Shown: one piece after another, positions 19,470 through 27,787 of the stretch
Layout of the letters: every line of letters begins with the position of its first letter
Numbering within the stretch: the stretch's first letter is position 1
Source of the DNA: Shewanella frigidimarina
GTDB lineage: Bacteria; Pseudomonadota; Gammaproteobacteria; Enterobacterales; Shewanellaceae
Length of the DNA: 64,000 nt
Direction of reading: 5' to 3'
Assembly (NCBI RefSeq): GCF_003797125.1
Contig: NZ_RKKE01000002.1
Location: 471,661-535,660, forward strand
The notes under the pieces: model-generated
The model's input: the letters and a program-made list of their open reading frames with translations, nothing else
What the model was told of the DNA's origin: nothing
Databases searched by the model: none
Program-made: the position numbers and the translations under genes

Positions 19470-19973
19470 ACAACTGCTCCTAGCAACAAAAAATGAAGCG
19501 CAATTATAGCGCTAAAGCCGATCAGACTGCGATAGCGATAGAGATAAATGATGTGATGATTGAAGTAAATAGAGTTTAAAAGTACAGTCCTACGTAACCG
19601 TGTCCATTTGTTATAAAGCCATTTATAGTTGTTGTCAGTCGAAATGGGATTTTTTAAGCAATTTTTCATTCACTTTAAAGTAAACAGACTCTATTTCGTC
19701 ATCGGAAACAGCTTAATTAAACTATTGCGCCTTGGCTTTACCTCACTATTTTTGACTTTTAAAATTAAATTATTTAGACATTTTTCAAACAAAAAATCAA
19801 AAGGGCTTTTTAACTATTTAATTCTGTTTCCATCACTTAGACATCAAAAAAACGAGCCTCGTTAACCTAAAGAACATAAGTCATTCAGAGGTTATGATAA
19901 GTTATTAGATTTTCCATTAGTACTTAATCGAGTATGTTACGCTATAAAAAATAGAATTTTTGGGATAAGTAAA
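19470..19973. other. AT-rich intergenic region without a gene
   Basis: About 500 bp between divergent genes. Two short open frames here (minus 19376-19669, plus 19629-19865) have Phe/Lys/Leu-rich products, typical of AT-rich noncoding DNA, and no good ribosome sites. A TATAAA box at about 19943 and GGGATAAG before 19974 may serve the TPR gene. Confidence 0.6.
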
Positions 19974-21452
19974 ATGAGTATAAAGAATAATATAGCTAGA
20001 GCCGAGACATTATTTCGTCAAAAAAAGCATGCTGAGTCACTCTCCTTGTGCACCAAAATTCTTGAGAAAAAACCTAAACTTGCTGAAGCTATCCATTTAT
20101 CGGCCTTAAATTATTATACCCTAGGGCAATTTGAACCTGCTATTACTGAATTCAAAAAAGCCATTGCCATTAATGACCAGCAACCATCATTCCAAAGTAA
20201 CTTAGGCAATGTTTACCTAGACCAAGAGAATTTTATTGAAGCTAGTCGGTGTTACGAAAAAGCACTTAATCTTGATCCACTCTTATCTGGTCCTAACTAC
20301 AATTTATCTATCTGCTTACATAATCAGGGCAATTATTCATTGGCAGAAAACTATTGCAAAAAAGCCATCCTGCAAAACTCCTGCAATTCTGACTTCTATC
20401 TTCAATTAGGTGTTATTTACTACGATCAAGGTCAGTTTGACAATGCTGCCAAAACATTCTTAAAAGCACTTGAAACAGAAAACAAGCACAATAGCGGAAG
20501 AACAAACCTCAATGCCTATTGGCAATTATTCAGCCTGCATCTAAGTCAACACCGCTACCAAGATGCACTTGAAGTTGCCGAATTAGGCATACAAAGCCAG
20601 CAACTGTCTGAACAACAGCTCTGCGCTTTGATCATAGGAAAGGTTATAATCTATTACCTATTCAACCATTTAGACGAAGCCAAGCATGCACTATCGATGA
20701 GCGCAGTCATTTATCAGTTTCCTTCCCTGCCAAAATATTTGAAAAATTTCGTTGTATTTCATAGTTATATTAAAAACCTTATATCGCTATATGAAAGTGG
20801 CAAATATAAAGATTGTTATCATCTGACTAACGATACAAAAAAAATGTATTTCATCTCAGAAAGCCATGGATTAGCACCCAACCGAACATCTGTTCAGTAC
20901 CAGCACCAAAACTATCAAATAAATTCTCTATTCATCATGGGGGCTAAAGTCATTCATTTCGTCACCGATGATGAAAACAAATACCAGGTAAGCCTTGTAT
21001 CATTGCTACAAGATCTTGCTCCGGGCTCTAAAGTGGTGGTTGCATTTGGGGAAATTGATTGCCGACCGGACGAAGGAATTTACTCTTATAGTTTGAAATC
21101 TAAACGAGATTACAAAGACGTGATTGATGATATGTTGTCAAAATATGTCAATGCACTAAAAAGTCTTGCAGACTCCTTTAACATTGAAATCATTCTTTAC
21201 GGCGTACCAGCTCCTCACCCTCAAAGCATCGAGATACTCCCGCAGTCCGAACAACAAAGGTTCAAAGATATTATTGCTTACTATAACCTTACACTGACAA
21301 ATATATGTCAATCTTTAGGAATGACACTACTTGATGTATATCCGCTAACCAACAAGGATGGACAAAGTAACCTGTTATACCATATTGATGACCATCATCT
21401 TTCACCTAAAACAGTACCTACATTGTTCAATTTACAGAATAAATATCTCTGA
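19974..21452 (+). CDS. TPR-repeat protein with C-terminal SGNH-like domain
   Basis: A 492-residue protein with no signal peptide. Residues about 1-235 are tandem TPR helices (for example AITEFKKAIAINDQQP and ASRCYEKALNLDPLLSGPNY). Residues about 285-490 look like an SGNH hydrolase fold: ISESHGLAP near 292 (nucleophile Ser block), VVAFGEIDCR near 356 (block III-like, with Glu-Ile-Asp in place of Gly-x-Asn-Asp) and IDDHHLSP near 471 (Asp-x-x-His block V). It may act on an ester, for example a sugar O-acyl group. It lies inside the flagellar cluster, so a role in flagellin glycan modification is possible but is inference. Confidence 0.7.
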   Translation: MSIKNNIARAETLFRQKKHAESLSLCTKILEKKPKLAEAIHLSALNYYTLGQFEPAITEFKKAIAINDQQPSFQSNLGNVYLDQENFIEASRCYEKALNLDPLLSGPNYNLSICLHNQGNYSLAENYCKKAILQNSCNSDFYLQLGVIYYDQGQFDNAAKTFLKALETENKHNSGRTNLNAYWQLFSLHLSQHRYQDALEVAELGIQSQQLSEQQLCALIIGKVIIYYLFNHLDEAKHALSMSAVIYQFPSLPKYLKNFVVFHSYIKNLISLYESGKYKDCYHLTNDTKKMYFISESHGLAPNRTSVQYQHQNYQINSLFIMGAKVIHFVTDDENKYQVSLVSLLQDLAPGSKVVVAFGEIDCRPDEGIYSYSLKSKRDYKDVIDDMLSKYVNALKSLADSFNIEIILYGVPAPHPQSIEILPQSEQQRFKDIIAYYNLTLTNICQSLGMTLLDVYPLTNKDGQSNLLYHIDDHHLSPKTVPTLFNLQNKYL

Positions 21453-21700
21453 ATTGTTCAAATCAAGAAGGCTAAAACCAGTAGTTGTTGCTGCGAATAA
21501 GAAGATTGTAATAAATATCATGGCTATTTAACCAAACCGATGATATTACGTATACATTTCATTTTTATATGTATGGGCATAAACGTTTAAATGGACGTAA
21601 ATGTCTAGAATTTGAATCAAACTGCGGAAGGTAAAACTCTAAGAAAGGGAACTATAACAGGACAGTAATTGATAACGCTCTAAAATATCGGTACACAATA

Positions 21701-21776
21701 TGGTCTCCCCACAGGGACTCGAACCCCGATCGGCCGCTTAGGAGGCGGCTGCTCTATCCTGTTGAGCTATAGAGAG
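21701..21776 (-). tRNA. tRNA-Arg (anticodon CCT)
   Basis: A complete 76-base cloverleaf on the minus strand: acceptor CTCTCTA / TGGGGAG (two G-U pairs), D stem GCTC/GAGC, anticodon stem GCCGC/GCGGC with loop CTCCTAA, so anticodon CCT reading AGG; T loop TTCGAGT; encoded CCA end. It is a single tRNA gene with no neighbour tRNA and no integrase nearby. Confidence 0.95.
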
Positions 21777-21874
21777 ACCCTGTGATTATACTGAGTTTAT
21801 AATCGAATTAAACCTTTTATATTTAATTGCTTGATTAATAACCAACTAATTCATAATCGCCTTACTCTTATCGA

Positions 21875-21927
21875 TTAGCACTTAGCACTTAGCACTTAGC
21901 ACTTAGCACTTAGCACTTAGCACTTAG
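21875..21927. repeat. Heptanucleotide tandem repeat (TTAGCAC)7
   Basis: Seven perfect copies of TTAGCAC followed by a partial TTAG, between tRNA-Arg and the end of flgT. A unit of seven bases with no spacer is a simple-sequence repeat, not a CRISPR. The copy number may vary by slippage. Confidence 0.95.
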
Positions 21928-21958
21928 TTTGGAACAATTAGCTTCTAGTAACCAATCA

Positions 21959-23167
21959 TTAGTTCTTAATCGCAATGTCGTTCACTTGAATATTGTCTGC
22001 ACTGTCGATGCCGTCAAATATTGCGGTTGAGCTGTCTTCGGTAACTTGTTCGATAACCACATTGGCACGGCTTTTTGTGGCTATGGCACGCATGGAATTA
22101 AATCTGTCTGGGATATTTTTTTGTAATACGATTTGGAACTTATCACCCATTTTAACGCCATTTTTACGGCCTAAATTAATGATAATACGATCCCCTTGCC
22201 TGGCTACAATTTGGCCTAATAATGGACGACAGTTTAACTGCTTATCCAGCGACATCACGCTTTGCTGTAAAATATCACTGATCGCTTGACCATAAGATGA
22301 TCGCCAAAAGCGCTGGTTAGCAGGTGAGACTATTTCTTGTCTTTCAAATTCCCAAGGCGCTGAGGTGGCGAATGATTCTGACCACACCACTTCACCGCTG
22401 ATCCCGTGGTAAAGGGTTAATTTAAATATAAACTGTCTTAGTGGATCATCCTCGACAAAGCCCATGTAACTGCTTTGAGCTGGTTCGGTCGAAATATCAA
22501 TGATTTCAGGTTGCAGCAGATATTGGCTGTCGGTGATTTCGCCTAACCAACTGGGAATACGATATCCTTTAAAGTTGACCAGTTGATTGGTGTTATCAAT
22601 TTTTTCATCTGCATGCAGTCGTGCAAAACTGTATCGCGACTGCGCATTGATAGCTTTACCTAATTGTTCGGTGATCCGCTCTTCAAAGTGAGCTAATTGA
22701 CCATAACGCAACTGTTCGCGTTCTTGTAAATAGGCTTGTGGCAACATAATCGCGGCTTTGAGTGATTGGCTTTTACATTGAGCGTTAGGTTCTTGTTCGC
22801 TGAGTTCAAGCTGTAATACCACGGTGATGGTGTGTTGGCTGATCATTTCACTCATTAATTCAACGTTATTGGCCGATCCCATCCGCTGAATTTGAAAGGT
22901 ATCTTGAGTAAGCCGACCTTGGTTGACTTGTTGTTCGCTGGAAAAGTTAACCCCGGCTTTTAAGCTAGCATAATTTAACGCTTGGCTTATGGCGTCTTCA
23001 CGGGCTTTATCTATATCGCCATTAACGATTTTAGCCTTACCAGTCACTTCAATTTGTTCAGCCAATACCGACGGAGTAACACACAATGCACTCACGCATA
23101 GCATTGCTATTACGGCAAGGTGATTGAAGGTTTTAGTTCGGTTAACAGGGCGGTGTCGGATCAACAT
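21959..23167 (-). CDS. flgT: Flagellar H-ring protein FlgT
   Basis: FlgT forms the H ring around the basal body of sodium- or proton-driven polar flagella in Vibrio and relatives. The 402 residues have a signal peptide (ending SVLA, mature QIEVTGKAKIVNGDIDKAREDAISQAL) and the family pattern with a C-terminal SH3-like part LGRKNGVKMGDKFQIV. I start at the ATG at 23167 with AGGAC 7 bp upstream; a TTG 13 codons further up is less likely. It is divergent from flgOP, with its own sigma-54 promoter. Confidence 0.9.
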   Translation of the reverse strand: MLIRHRPVNRTKTFNHLAVIAMLCVSALCVTPSVLAEQIEVTGKAKIVNGDIDKAREDAISQALNYASLKAGVNFSSEQQVNQGRLTQDTFQIQRMGSANNVELMSEMISQHTITVVLQLELSEQEPNAQCKSQSLKAAIMLPQAYLQEREQLRYGQLAHFEERITEQLGKAINAQSRYSFARLHADEKIDNTNQLVNFKGYRIPSWLGEITDSQYLLQPEIIDISTEPAQSSYMGFVEDDPLRQFIFKLTLYHGISGEVVWSESFATSAPWEFERQEIVSPANQRFWRSSYGQAISDILQQSVMSLDKQLNCRPLLGQIVARQGDRIIINLGRKNGVKMGDKFQIVLQKNIPDRFNSMRAIATKSRANVVIEQVTEDSSTAIFDGIDSADNIQVNDIAIKN

Positions 23168-23240
23168 ACAATGTCCTAATGTCAAAAAATCGTCTATTTT
23201 GCACAATTGTGTAAATTCAGCTTACTCTATTTTAATCAAA

Positions 23241-23255
23241 GCAAAAATTGTGCCG
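23241..23255 (-). promoter_or_regulatory. Sigma-54 promoter of flgT
   Basis: Minus strand CGGCAC-AATTT-TTGC: GG-N10-GC spacing is exact, with one change (C for T) from TGGCAC-N5-TTGC. It lies 74 bp upstream of the flgT ATG. Confidence 0.82.
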
Positions 23256-23298
23256 ACTAACTATATTAGTGGTTATTTTCGATGTTGCACTATTACAG

Positions 23299-23325
23299 TA
23301 AAGCTTTTAACGCATTTGCCGATAT
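23299..23325 (+). promoter_or_regulatory. Sigma-28 promoter of flgOP
   Basis: TAAAGCTT, 11-bp spacer, GCCGATAT: eight-of-eight core bases in TAAA and GCCGAT. It lies about 110 bp upstream of the flgO ATG and 44 bp from the divergent flgT sigma-54 promoter. Confidence 0.88.
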
Positions 23326-23435
23326 AAAGACACCAATAAGAAAGAGTACATAATTGGCCTTAGTTATCGATGTACAAGGCGATTAAATGACTCATTTATA
23401 CCAAGACTAGCGGCATTTTTTTTAGAGGAATTATT

Positions 23436-24146
23436 ATGATTAACAGGCTTTTTATCTCCACGGTCATGCTTGCGTCGTTATCGTTAGCGGCATGCACCCA
23501 AACGCCTAATGCTGCCAATAACCTTGCCTTTAGTAATAACGGTAAATTTGTCAAAATCGTCGACGAAGATGAGGTTTATCACGATAAGCTGGCTTATGAT
23601 ATTCAGGCTGCGGGAATATCACCCAAAGGCCAAGTGAATGTGTGGGCAGAAAAGTTAGTTAACGAGTTAGTGTTACAAAACGACGCCTTACGCCCAGATC
23701 AACCACTGCTGATTTCTACGCCAGTGATGACCAGTAATTTCAATACGACCAATGAATTAGCATTACAGTTACAACAAGGATTACTCGCGGCGTTCCACGC
23801 TCATGAATTTAACTTAGTCGATTTAAATGTGGCGACAAATTTGCGCGCCACAGAACAAGGCGAGTTTATGTTGAGCCGCAACTGGGAATTGTTACGTGCA
23901 GATTTACCGGTTTCACACGTATTAGTGTCAACCATGACCCTAACCCCTGAAGGTATTGTGTTTAACGGCCGAGTGGTTAATGTGACTAATAATCGCGTCC
24001 TTTCAGCGGTGCAATCATTTGTGGCAGCATCGAGCTTATCAGGTTATTTACAGCCCTCTGAAATGATTGAATCACGCAATGGTTTACTGTATCGCCACGA
24101 AAATAAGGGCGACAGCCGTTACACCGTATTAGGAGATAAGCTATGA
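23436..24146 (+). CDS. flgO: Flagellar outer membrane lipoprotein FlgO
   Basis: A 236-residue lipoprotein with lipobox LAAC (Cys near 20). The FlgO domain covers about 55-200, with LLISTPVMTSNFNTTNELALQLQQGL-like sequence (positions 23708-23790) and SHVLVSTMTLTPEGIVFNGRVV. FlgO and FlgP are outer membrane parts of the sheathed polar flagellum in Vibrio, needed for full motility. The stop overlaps the flgP start (ATGA). Confidence 0.9.
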   Translation: MINRLFISTVMLASLSLAACTQTPNAANNLAFSNNGKFVKIVDEDEVYHDKLAYDIQAAGISPKGQVNVWAEKLVNELVLQNDALRPDQPLLISTPVMTSNFNTTNELALQLQQGLLAAFHAHEFNLVDLNVATNLRATEQGEFMLSRNWELLRADLPVSHVLVSTMTLTPEGIVFNGRVVNVTNNRVLSAVQSFVAASSLSGYLQPSEMIESRNGLLYRHENKGDSRYTVLGDKL

Positions 24147-24589
24147 AGTCGTTGATGTTAATTATGCTATTGCTGCTAACTGGCTGTGTGAGCAAAGATA
24201 AATATGTTCAGTGGGAAACCGAGGCGCCAGCTTCATTCCCAACACTAACGGCAATTGGTTATGCCCCGTTGGCGACCCAACCCAGTAAAGAGCCATCACA
24301 TCGTATTTTAATGGCGATGCAAGCTTCAAAAATTGCCGCTTACCGAGAGTTGGCTGAGCAAGTATATGGACAAAAGATTTCGGCAAATAGCGACGTAAGT
24401 GAGTGGTTATTAACTGACGACAACGTTAAGTCTAGCGTGAGTGGGATTATTCGCGGCGCTAAAGTGGTTAAGACCTACCCTTCTGGTGAATTTTATGTCA
24501 CAGAGCTAGCACTCGATTTTAAGCAAGTATGGCAGTTGTACGAACAACAAAATCGCCCTAAACGCGTAAAAGAAGTTACTTACTTTTAA
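24143..24589 (+). CDS. flgP: Flagellar outer membrane lipoprotein FlgP
   Basis: FlgP is an LPP20-type lipoprotein of 148 residues with lipobox LTGC (Cys near 15). The conserved LPP20 part reads MAMQASKIAAYRELAEQVYGQKI, near 55-77, and ends with VTELALDF. It shares a 4-base overlap with flgO. In Vibrio, FlgP lies around the basal body at the outer membrane. Confidence 0.9.
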   Translation: MKSLMLIMLLLLTGCVSKDKYVQWETEAPASFPTLTAIGYAPLATQPSKEPSHRILMAMQASKIAAYRELAEQVYGQKISANSDVSEWLLTDDNVKSSVSGIIRGAKVVKTYPSGEFYVTELALDFKQVWQLYEQQNRPKRVKEVTYF

Positions 24590-24617
24590 TTGAACATTTA
24601 CGCTACCTTGTTGATAT

Positions 24618-24650
24618 AAAAATGCCGCTGACATCAGCGGCATTTTTTAT
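24618..24650 (+). terminator. Bidirectional terminator after flgOP
   Basis: ATGCCGCTGA / TCAGCGGCAT with a 2-base loop, A-run before and T-run after. It serves flgOP on plus and the convergent outer membrane protein gene on minus. Confidence 0.92.
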
Positions 24651-24672
24651 TGTATGACATTAACATTTATTA

Positions 24673-25605
24673 TTAAAACATCAGTTTGAACACTAAACCG
24701 AATGCGGCTTGGTTTTCCATATCTTCAGTAACGTCCGGATAACTTAACTCCATTTCGCCACCAAAATAATAACCAGCATACGCATTAAGACTAACATTAG
24801 TCGTTGCTTGCCAGCCTGCGCGAGCAAAGCCTACCCATTCTTCTACTTCAATGGTTTTGTCATCGTCTGCAATTAAAAAACGTTCTGTTCGCTTTGAACT
24901 ACCCACACCGAAATTCCAGTCACGGTTATACTGATAACTTAACTCTAATCCTGCAGGACCACTAAAACCAGCTTGGAACGGGTTAGCAAGTACCCACTTA
25001 TCGTTTATCTGCCAACGTACGGCTAAATAAGGTACAGTGCGTACTTCTGAAATATCATTTAAATAAGCAACACCAAAGCCCAGCATATTGCCGGAATCAA
25101 AGCGGTACATGCCCGAGGCAACTACACCATAACTTTGCGCATTTGAAGATGACGCTGTATCGGCATAGGCGTATTGCAGTTTGGGTGCTATAAGGAACAT
25201 CCAATGATTATCAAGACGGTAAGATAACGATAAACCAGCACTGTACTGATGTATGGTTGACCAAGGTTCAGTACTGCTGCGTAACAGAGTGTTTTGGTTC
25301 ATATCCCAGTCGTAATCGAGATTATCGTAGCCTAGATTAGCCCCAATTGACCACTGACGATTGAGTGGCATGCTGGCCGAAAAACTGGTCTTCCAAGCAT
25401 CACGCTGTAACTGATTAGGGTTATTGCTATCAGCCCCAACATTAGCGGTACCCGTTGATGTACGAGCCACAGTGAGCGAAAATGGTGAACGTTCTGGCGC
25501 TGCTAAAGCATGCTGACTTAACAACAGTCCCGATGCTAGCAAAATTGACAAAGCTGATGTACTCAATGATTTTGGCTGAATTACGTTAACGTTATAAAGC
25601 GTCAT
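24673..25605 (-). CDS. Outer membrane beta-barrel protein (DUF6268-like)
   Basis: A 310-residue protein with a signal peptide (ending ALAA near residue 36) followed by alternating beta strands rich in aromatic residues and ending in LVFKLMF, the C-terminal Phe of outer membrane barrels. I think of the DUF6268 family, but this is from memory of pattern only. No ligand or transport role can be given. Upstream is a 16-bp tandem repeat. Confidence 0.75.
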   Translation of the reverse strand: MTLYNVNVIQPKSLSTSALSILLASGLLLSQHALAAPERSPFSLTVARTSTGTANVGADSNNPNQLQRDAWKTSFSASMPLNRQWSIGANLGYDNLDYDWDMNQNTLLRSSTEPWSTIHQYSAGLSLSYRLDNHWMFLIAPKLQYAYADTASSSNAQSYGVVASGMYRFDSGNMLGFGVAYLNDISEVRTVPYLAVRWQINDKWVLANPFQAGFSGPAGLELSYQYNRDWNFGVGSSKRTERFLIADDDKTIEVEEWVGFARAGWQATTNVSLNAYAGYYFGGEMELSYPDVTEDMENQAAFGLVFKLMF

Positions 25606-25671
25606 ATCAATATGCTTCCCTTCAAATAATGAGATAAGTTAACTATTAACTTGGCTTAACTGCACCTTGTC

Positions 25672-25719
25672 TTAATAGCACGTTGGGTTAATAGCACGTT
25701 GGGTTAATAGCACCTTAGT
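25672..25719. repeat. Three tandem 16-bp repeats
   Basis: TTAATAGCACGTTGGG at 25672 and 25688, and a diverged third copy (TTAATAGCACCTTAGT) at 25704; a more distant copy (TTAACTGCACCTTGTC) precedes at 25656. The array lies 67 bp upstream of the outer membrane protein start, between it and the TetR gene end. Confidence 0.85.
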
Positions 25720-25770
25720 TTAATTACGATAATACTGTTATCGCGCCAATTAAGTTCAAGTTTTATTGGT

Positions 25771-26421
25771 TTATTTTACGTCAACTTGGTGTGCTCGCAA
25801 AAACATCTCGGCAGTATCTTGTAAGTATTGTTGTCTGGTTGTCAGTAAATCACCTATTTCTAAGCCTAACTCTAGACGTAATTTTAGTTCGCCAAATAAC
25901 ATTAAACACAATCTAACTGCGCTTTCATGCGGATTTTCAAAAAAGTATTCGCCATGCTCATTGACCTTTTTTAAGTAATTTCTAATCAGCCCGAGTACGT
26001 GCTTGGGGCCTGCGTCATAAAACAATCTAGACACTTCTGGGTGAGTGTCAGCTTGAGCTACGCAAGTTTTAAATACTGTCATGGTTTCTTTGCTAACAAT
26101 CATTTCACCAAATTGCAGAGCAAACTGCAAAATAACCCGTTGTGGATTTGCTGCATCAATTAAGGCATCGCCAGTGAGTTGATGTACAACACATTTAGAC
26201 TCAATCGCAGATACAAACAAATCATCTTTGGAGCCAAAGTGAGAGTAAACAGTTTGTTTTGATACTCCGGCATGTTTTGCTACTTCATCCATGCTGGTAT
26301 TAGGAAAACCCTGATGACAAAAAAGGTCAATCGCAGACTCAAGTACTTGAGCACGCTTTTGTTCACTGCGGCTCAAACTAATCTGTTCGATGTTATTAAG
26401 CGATGTGTTTTTTTTTGTCAT
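25771..26421 (-). CDS. TetR/AcrR family repressor of the adjacent RND pump
   Basis: A 216-residue regulator. The helix-turn-helix is at about 20-65 (TSMDEVAKHAGVSKQTVYSHFGSK) and the ligand domain resembles the TetR C-terminal type of AefR/AcrR-like proteins. It is transcribed divergently from the efflux pair at 26666-30849; two palindromes of the same half-site lie between. I start at the ATG at 26421 (GGA ribosome site 8 bp upstream); an ATG 10 codons upstream lacks one. Autorepression and repression of the pump is the natural inference. Confidence 0.92.
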   Translation of the reverse strand: MTKKNTSLNNIEQISLSRSEQKRAQVLESAIDLFCHQGFPNTSMDEVAKHAGVSKQTVYSHFGSKDDLFVSAIESKCVVHQLTGDALIDAANPQRVILQFALQFGEMIVSKETMTVFKTCVAQADTHPEVSRLFYDAGPKHVLGLIRNYLKKVNEHGEYFFENPHESAVRLCLMLFGELKLRLELGLEIGDLLTTRQQYLQDTAEMFLRAHQVDVK

Positions 26422-26502
26422 GTTGGTTCCGTAAATTAACCCATTAAGCATAATTGAGTGTCGGGCTTACTACTCATTATTTAGCGTTATAGTAACTAAA
26501 AA

Positions 26503-26518
26503 TAGACTGGACAGTCTA
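26503..26518. promoter_or_regulatory. Operator 1 (TAGACT-N4-AGTCTA)
   Basis: Perfect palindrome TAGACT-GGAC-AGTCTA between the divergent TetR and efflux genes. It shares both half-sites and the spacer length with operator 2, centred 28 bp away, which makes a TetR-dimer site likely. Confidence 0.8.
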
Positions 26519-26527
26519 GTTTTATAA

Positions 26528-26549
26528 AACTAGACTACTGAGTCTAGTT
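26528..26549. promoter_or_regulatory. Operator 2 (TAGACT-N4-AGTCTA)
   Basis: AACTAGACT-ACTG-AGTCTAGTT, a 9-bp-arm perfect palindrome whose inner 6-bp half-sites match operator 1. Between the two operators lies a third dyad, CTAGTTTTATAAAACTAG (26517-26534), that may be a by-product of the two sites. Confidence 0.8.
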
Positions 26550-26665
26550 AACATTTAAATTACAAATTATATTTTTTGGCTAATGAGTTCGCTTATTGTT
26601 ATTAACACTGCTCCTTAAGATAAATCAACATTGGCACAATATATTGCTTTGCAAGGAATAAACTT

Positions 26666-27787
26666 ATGTACGCGTCAAAGACATTCACCCCAATCATTCG
26701 ATACTGGGCGCTAGGTTTAAGCTTAATCGCATTAGGCGGTTGTGGCTCTGAGGTAAAAGAGCATTCACAAACAACTGAGTATCAAACGGTATTGTCACAA
26801 CCTTTATCGTTAAGCGACCGTTATCAGCACATGCAAACTTATACGGGTACGATTCGCTCAGCCAATACCACCGGAATTGGTTTTGAGCTTGCGGGTAAAC
26901 TCAATAATATCCTGGTTGATAGTGGCGATACGGTGAGTAAAGGACAAATATTAGCGCAGCTGGATACCGATTTATTAACTGCAGAAAAACAGCAATTACA
27001 AGCCAGTTTATTACAAACTCAAGCGGATATAGATTTAGCAAAAAGCACCTTAGTCCGTACTCAAAAATTGAAACAACAAAACTATGTGTCTGAACAGCAA
27101 CTCGATGAAACCCAACAACAAGTTATCAGCTTACAAGCTAACCAAAAGCGTATAGAAGCCAGCTTAAGTGCGACCAATTTGAAAATTGAAAAATCAACTT
27201 TACTGGCCCCATTCAATGGAAAAATCAGTCAACGTTTTCATAATGTCGGTGAAGTGATTGCGCTAGGCAGTCCGGTTTTCACCTTAGTCGGTAACAGTCA
27301 GCCTTTGGCTTACATAGGTGTACCCATAGACATCGCACAGCAGTTAACCGCCGAGCAGATGGTAGATGTCCGTGTAGGTAAACAAACCTTTACCGCTAAA
27401 ATTGCCGGTATTAGTGCCGAGATCAATACCGTTAGTCGTACGGTTCAGTTGCGTATTCATTTGCCTGACTCAGCCAGAGTGATTAATGGCGAAATAGCTT
27501 ATTTGGCGTATCAACAAGACGTGCTAGCACCTGGTTATTGGGTGCCTATGTCAGCATTAACCGATGGTGTGCGCGGATTATGGAACGTGTTGGCCTTAGT
27601 TGAGGCTGAGCAAGGTTTTTATACCATTGAACGTCGCGATGTAGAGATTATCTATACCAATGAGCAACAAGCGTATATTCAAGGCGCCATAAAACCAAGC
27701 GATTTAATTGTGTCACAAGGATTACATAAATTGGTGGTTAATCAGAAGGTCACTCTCGCTCAATCAGAGAAAATGGGGGCATTATGA
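26666..27787 (+). CDS. RND efflux membrane fusion lipoprotein
   Basis: The periplasmic adaptor of a tripartite efflux pump. The 373 residues have a lipoprotein signal (lipobox LGGC, Cys near 26), a biotinyl-lipoyl-like pair around a coiled-coil hairpin (LAQLDTDLLTAEKQQLQ to about 175), the lipoyl second half LLAPFNGKISQRFHNVGEVI, and a beta-barrel with SRTVQLRIHLPD. The stop overlaps the start of the permease (ATGA). No TolC-like gene follows, so the outer membrane channel must be encoded elsewhere. Confidence 0.96.
   Translation: MYASKTFTPIIRYWALGLSLIALGGCGSEVKEHSQTTEYQTVLSQPLSLSDRYQHMQTYTGTIRSANTTGIGFELAGKLNNILVDSGDTVSKGQILAQLDTDLLTAEKQQLQASLLQTQADIDLAKSTLVRTQKLKQQNYVSEQQLDETQQQVISLQANQKRIEASLSATNLKIEKSTLLAPFNGKISQRFHNVGEVIALGSPVFTLVGNSQPLAYIGVPIDIAQQLTAEQMVDVRVGKQTFTAKIAGISAEINTVSRTVQLRIHLPDSARVINGEIAYLAYQQDVLAPGYWVPMSALTDGVRGLWNVLALVEAEQGFYTIERRDVEIIYTNEQQAYIQGAIKPSDLIVSQGLHKLVVNQKVTLAQSEKMGAL

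Noticed and set aside
19376-19669. 97-residue minus-strand open frame overlapping the DUF2947 gene
   Set aside because: It overlaps a better supported gene in another frame and lacks any family pattern.
19629-19865. 78-residue open frame rich in Phe, Lys and Leu
   Set aside because: Composition is that of translated AT-rich intergenic DNA; no ribosome site and no known pattern.
21875-21927. CRISPR-like array
   Set aside because: Seven-base units without spacers are a simple tandem repeat, not repeat-spacer structure; no cas genes are near.
21701-23167. Genomic island attached at tRNA-Arg
   Set aside because: No integrase, no direct repeat of the tRNA 3' end and no mobile genes in the surrounding DNA.
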